DNA of 64,000 nt, taken from contig DAIDMK010000015.1 of assembly GCA_027449025.1 (NCBI GenBank), forward strand, positions 1 through 64,000. Direction: 5' to 3'. The translations under genes were made by a program, and so were the position numbers. Positions 63,401 to 64,000 of this stretch are shown here, one piece after another. This DNA comes from Lutibacter sp. (GTDB lineage Bacteria > Bacteroidota > Bacteroidia > Flavobacteriales > Flavobacteriaceae). Below the pieces are notes generated by a model. It was not told the origin of the DNA and did not search any database. It saw nothing but the letters and a program-made list of their open reading frames with translations. The first letter of the stretch is position 1. Each line of letters begins with the position of its first letter.

Positions 63401-63943
63401 TTCATGAGACGTTCTAAATCCATCAAAAATATTTAAAAAAGGAACCCTGCTTCTTAAGGCAGATACCTGTGAAATTAATGCAAAATCGTGTGCTTCTTGA
63501 ACTGATCCTGCAAACAACATAGAAAATCCAGTTGGTCGGGTTGCCATAACATCAGAATGGTCACCAAAAATTGATAATGCATGTGTTGCAATTGTTCTTG
63601 CGGCCACATGGATTACAGCTGGTAACAATTCTCCGGCAATTTTATACATATTAGGTATCATTAACAACAATCCTTGAGATGCGGTAAATGTTGTTGTTAG
63701 AGCGCCTCCCTGAAGTGAGCCATGGACAGCGCCTGCAGCACCGCCTTCACTTTGCATTTCAACAATTCTTGGAATGTTTCCCCAAATATTTGTTTGGCCT
63801 TTTGAACTATACACTTCCGCATGTTCCCCCATTGGAGATGACGGTGTGATTGGGTAAATTGCACAAACCTCGTTCGTTTTGTGGGCAATGATGGCTACAG
63901 CTTCATTCGCATCACAAATTAGTTTTACACTTTCTTGTTTCAT
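60413..63943 (-). CDS. nifJ: pyruvate:ferredoxin (flavodoxin) oxidoreductase
   Basis: This 1176-residue single-chain enzyme oxidatively decarboxylates pyruvate to acetyl-CoA, passing electrons to ferredoxin. The N-terminal pyruvate/TPP domain has IYPITPSSPMGEHAEVY. Two 4Fe-4S clusters are at about 691 (CTQCNKCVTICPHAAI) and 751 (CTGCDLCVAVCPAES). The C-terminal TPP domain begins with ACPGCGETPYIKLV (about 824) and includes GGDGWAYDIGYGGLDHV and DTEVYSNTGGQ. All cluster and cofactor residues are intact. Its presence suggests some anaerobic or microaerobic metabolism, or an alternative route to acetyl-CoA. Single gene with its own terminator. Confidence 0.97.
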   Translation of the reverse strand: MKQESVKLICDANEAVAIIAHKTNEVCAIYPITPSSPMGEHAEVYSSKGQTNIWGNIPRIVEMQSEGGAAGAVHGSLQGGALTTTFTASQGLLLMIPNMYKIAGELLPAVIHVAARTIATHALSIFGDHSDVMATRPTGFSMLFAGSVQEAHDFALISQVSALRSRVPFLNIFDGFRTSHEISKIDGIPDNVIKAMMPEEEVMNHTKHSLDPDNPVIRGTAQNPDVFFQAREAANTYYQNVPGIVQKTMDEFYKHTGRKYSLFYYIGHPEAEKVIVVMGSGDGPIRETIDTLVEKGEKVGALIVRLYRPFSVYDFIENIPKTAKKIAVLDRTKEPGSVGEPLYLDVVSAFVEMGETIPTIIGGRYGLSSKEFTPAMVKGIYDELDENSPKNHFTIGINDDVTNTSLTYDPSFKTKKDTFNCMFYGLGSDGTVGANKNSIKIIGETTDNYVQGYFVYDSKKAGAQTVSHLRFGPEPIYSTYLINKANFIACHQFNFIYKYDILKNIKEGGTFLLNTPHSKYKIWSELPSVMQRRIIDNDIEFYVVDATKVAQDADLGKRTNTILQTCFFAISGVLPKDEAIKKIKDAIVKSYSHKGDAVVQMNFNAVDKSLENLQKVEYPRHTTNNNGLTPMMTANADDFTKEILGTILAGKGDSLPVSAFSVDGTFPTGTTQYEKRGIADFVPVWDDADLCTQCNKCVTICPHAAIRAKVVPNELLINAPESLKSVPAKGRPFNSETESYILQVSPLDCTGCDLCVAVCPAESKEVPGTFAINLTDLRKVQEVENANWNHFIDLPDYDRKQLVTSTVKGSQFLEPLFEFSGACPGCGETPYIKLVTQLYGDSILIANATGCSSIYGGNLPTTPYKTNKDGRGPAWANSLFEDNAEFGLGMQLALTKKQEITVDLLKSLESKIGSTLVNNILNNAEENETLKEQKINQIKELNEILDTIDSYEAKKLRNLSEYLRKKAVWIFGGDGWAYDIGYGGLDHVFSSGENVNVLVMDTEVYSNTGGQASKATQMGASAKFAISGKTTSKKSLALQAVSYGNVYVAQIAIGAKDNQTLKAIEEAAAYPGPSLIIAYSHCVEHGYNLKDGAIHQEKAVETGYWPLFRFNPLAEKGKKFKLDSKTPSAPISEFMYTETRFTRVVSENPELAKELLDKAQEQVEVNWERLELYRNL

Positions 63944-64000
63944 TATACTTTATATTTACGCTGAAAAAATTTACAAAATAACTTTTTTTCGAATTCCTTT

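Overview
The window is chromosomal DNA from a low-GC member of the Bacteroidota, almost certainly the family Flavobacteriaceae. Signs of this are the TTTG / TAnnTTTG promoter signature (spacing 19-21) in front of many genes, FecI/FecR/TonB-receptor signalling genes, 2TM-domain proteins, a GlmU-family nucleotidyltransferase, a DUF6702 protein and a tpx-dgkA-ftsK-lolA-lptF/G-ribB gene row. I see no rRNA, insertion sequence, phage gene or CRISPR array. There is one tRNA gene, tRNA-Gly(TCC).

Layout. 1-6991: a cell-surface signalling locus. It has an ECF sigma factor, a FecR anti-sigma factor and a TonB-dependent receptor with an N-terminal signalling (STN) domain. Two Asp-rich secreted lipoproteins flank these genes, one with Ig-like repeats (running off the left edge) and one with a four-fold internal repeat. 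Three copies of an exact bipartite motif, GTAGGG-N16-TGTTATA, sit in front of the left lipoprotein, fecR and the right lipoprotein, each in the right orientation. I infer that this is the promoter of the local ECF sigma factor and that the three transcription units form one regulon. This is the best candidate for an undescribed system here. 7286-13443: a guanidinium-exporter-like SMR protein and a three-gene RND efflux operon whose base composition is visibly richer in G+C than its surroundings. 14035-21836: a lipoprotein, an M28 peptidase, a TPR histidine kinase, two GNAT acetyltransferases, the tRNA, a rhomboid protease and an acyltransferase. 22049-26421: glmM and ribosomal protein S1.

26758-30189: a LytS/LytTR two-component operon containing three 2TM modules, one fused to the kinase in a way that a single-base change in an A6 run could explain. 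30440-41125: an EF-G-like GTPase, a coupled glycosyltransferase / sigma factor / divergent Nramp operon that uses UUG starts, lipA, ung and a Smr-less mutS2. 41290-49860: a MATE exporter, then tpx, dgkA, ftsK, lolA, an LptF/G permease and ribB with a degenerate GTP-cyclohydrolase domain. 49879-58585: surface and secreted proteins, including overlapping carboxypeptidase-regulatory-like proteins and a tandem pair of M1 metallopeptidases. 58644-63943: a GlmU-family protein, a lone HEPN protein and pyruvate:ferredoxin oxidoreductase.

Intergenic DNA carries several kinds of repeats: a 153-bp element bounded by inverted hairpins, short GGACAAGTC palindromes, a 52-bp tandem repeat and a two-copy dispersed element whose hairpin overlaps the TonB receptor start codon. 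All promoter and repeat statements come from reading by eye; no database search was possible.
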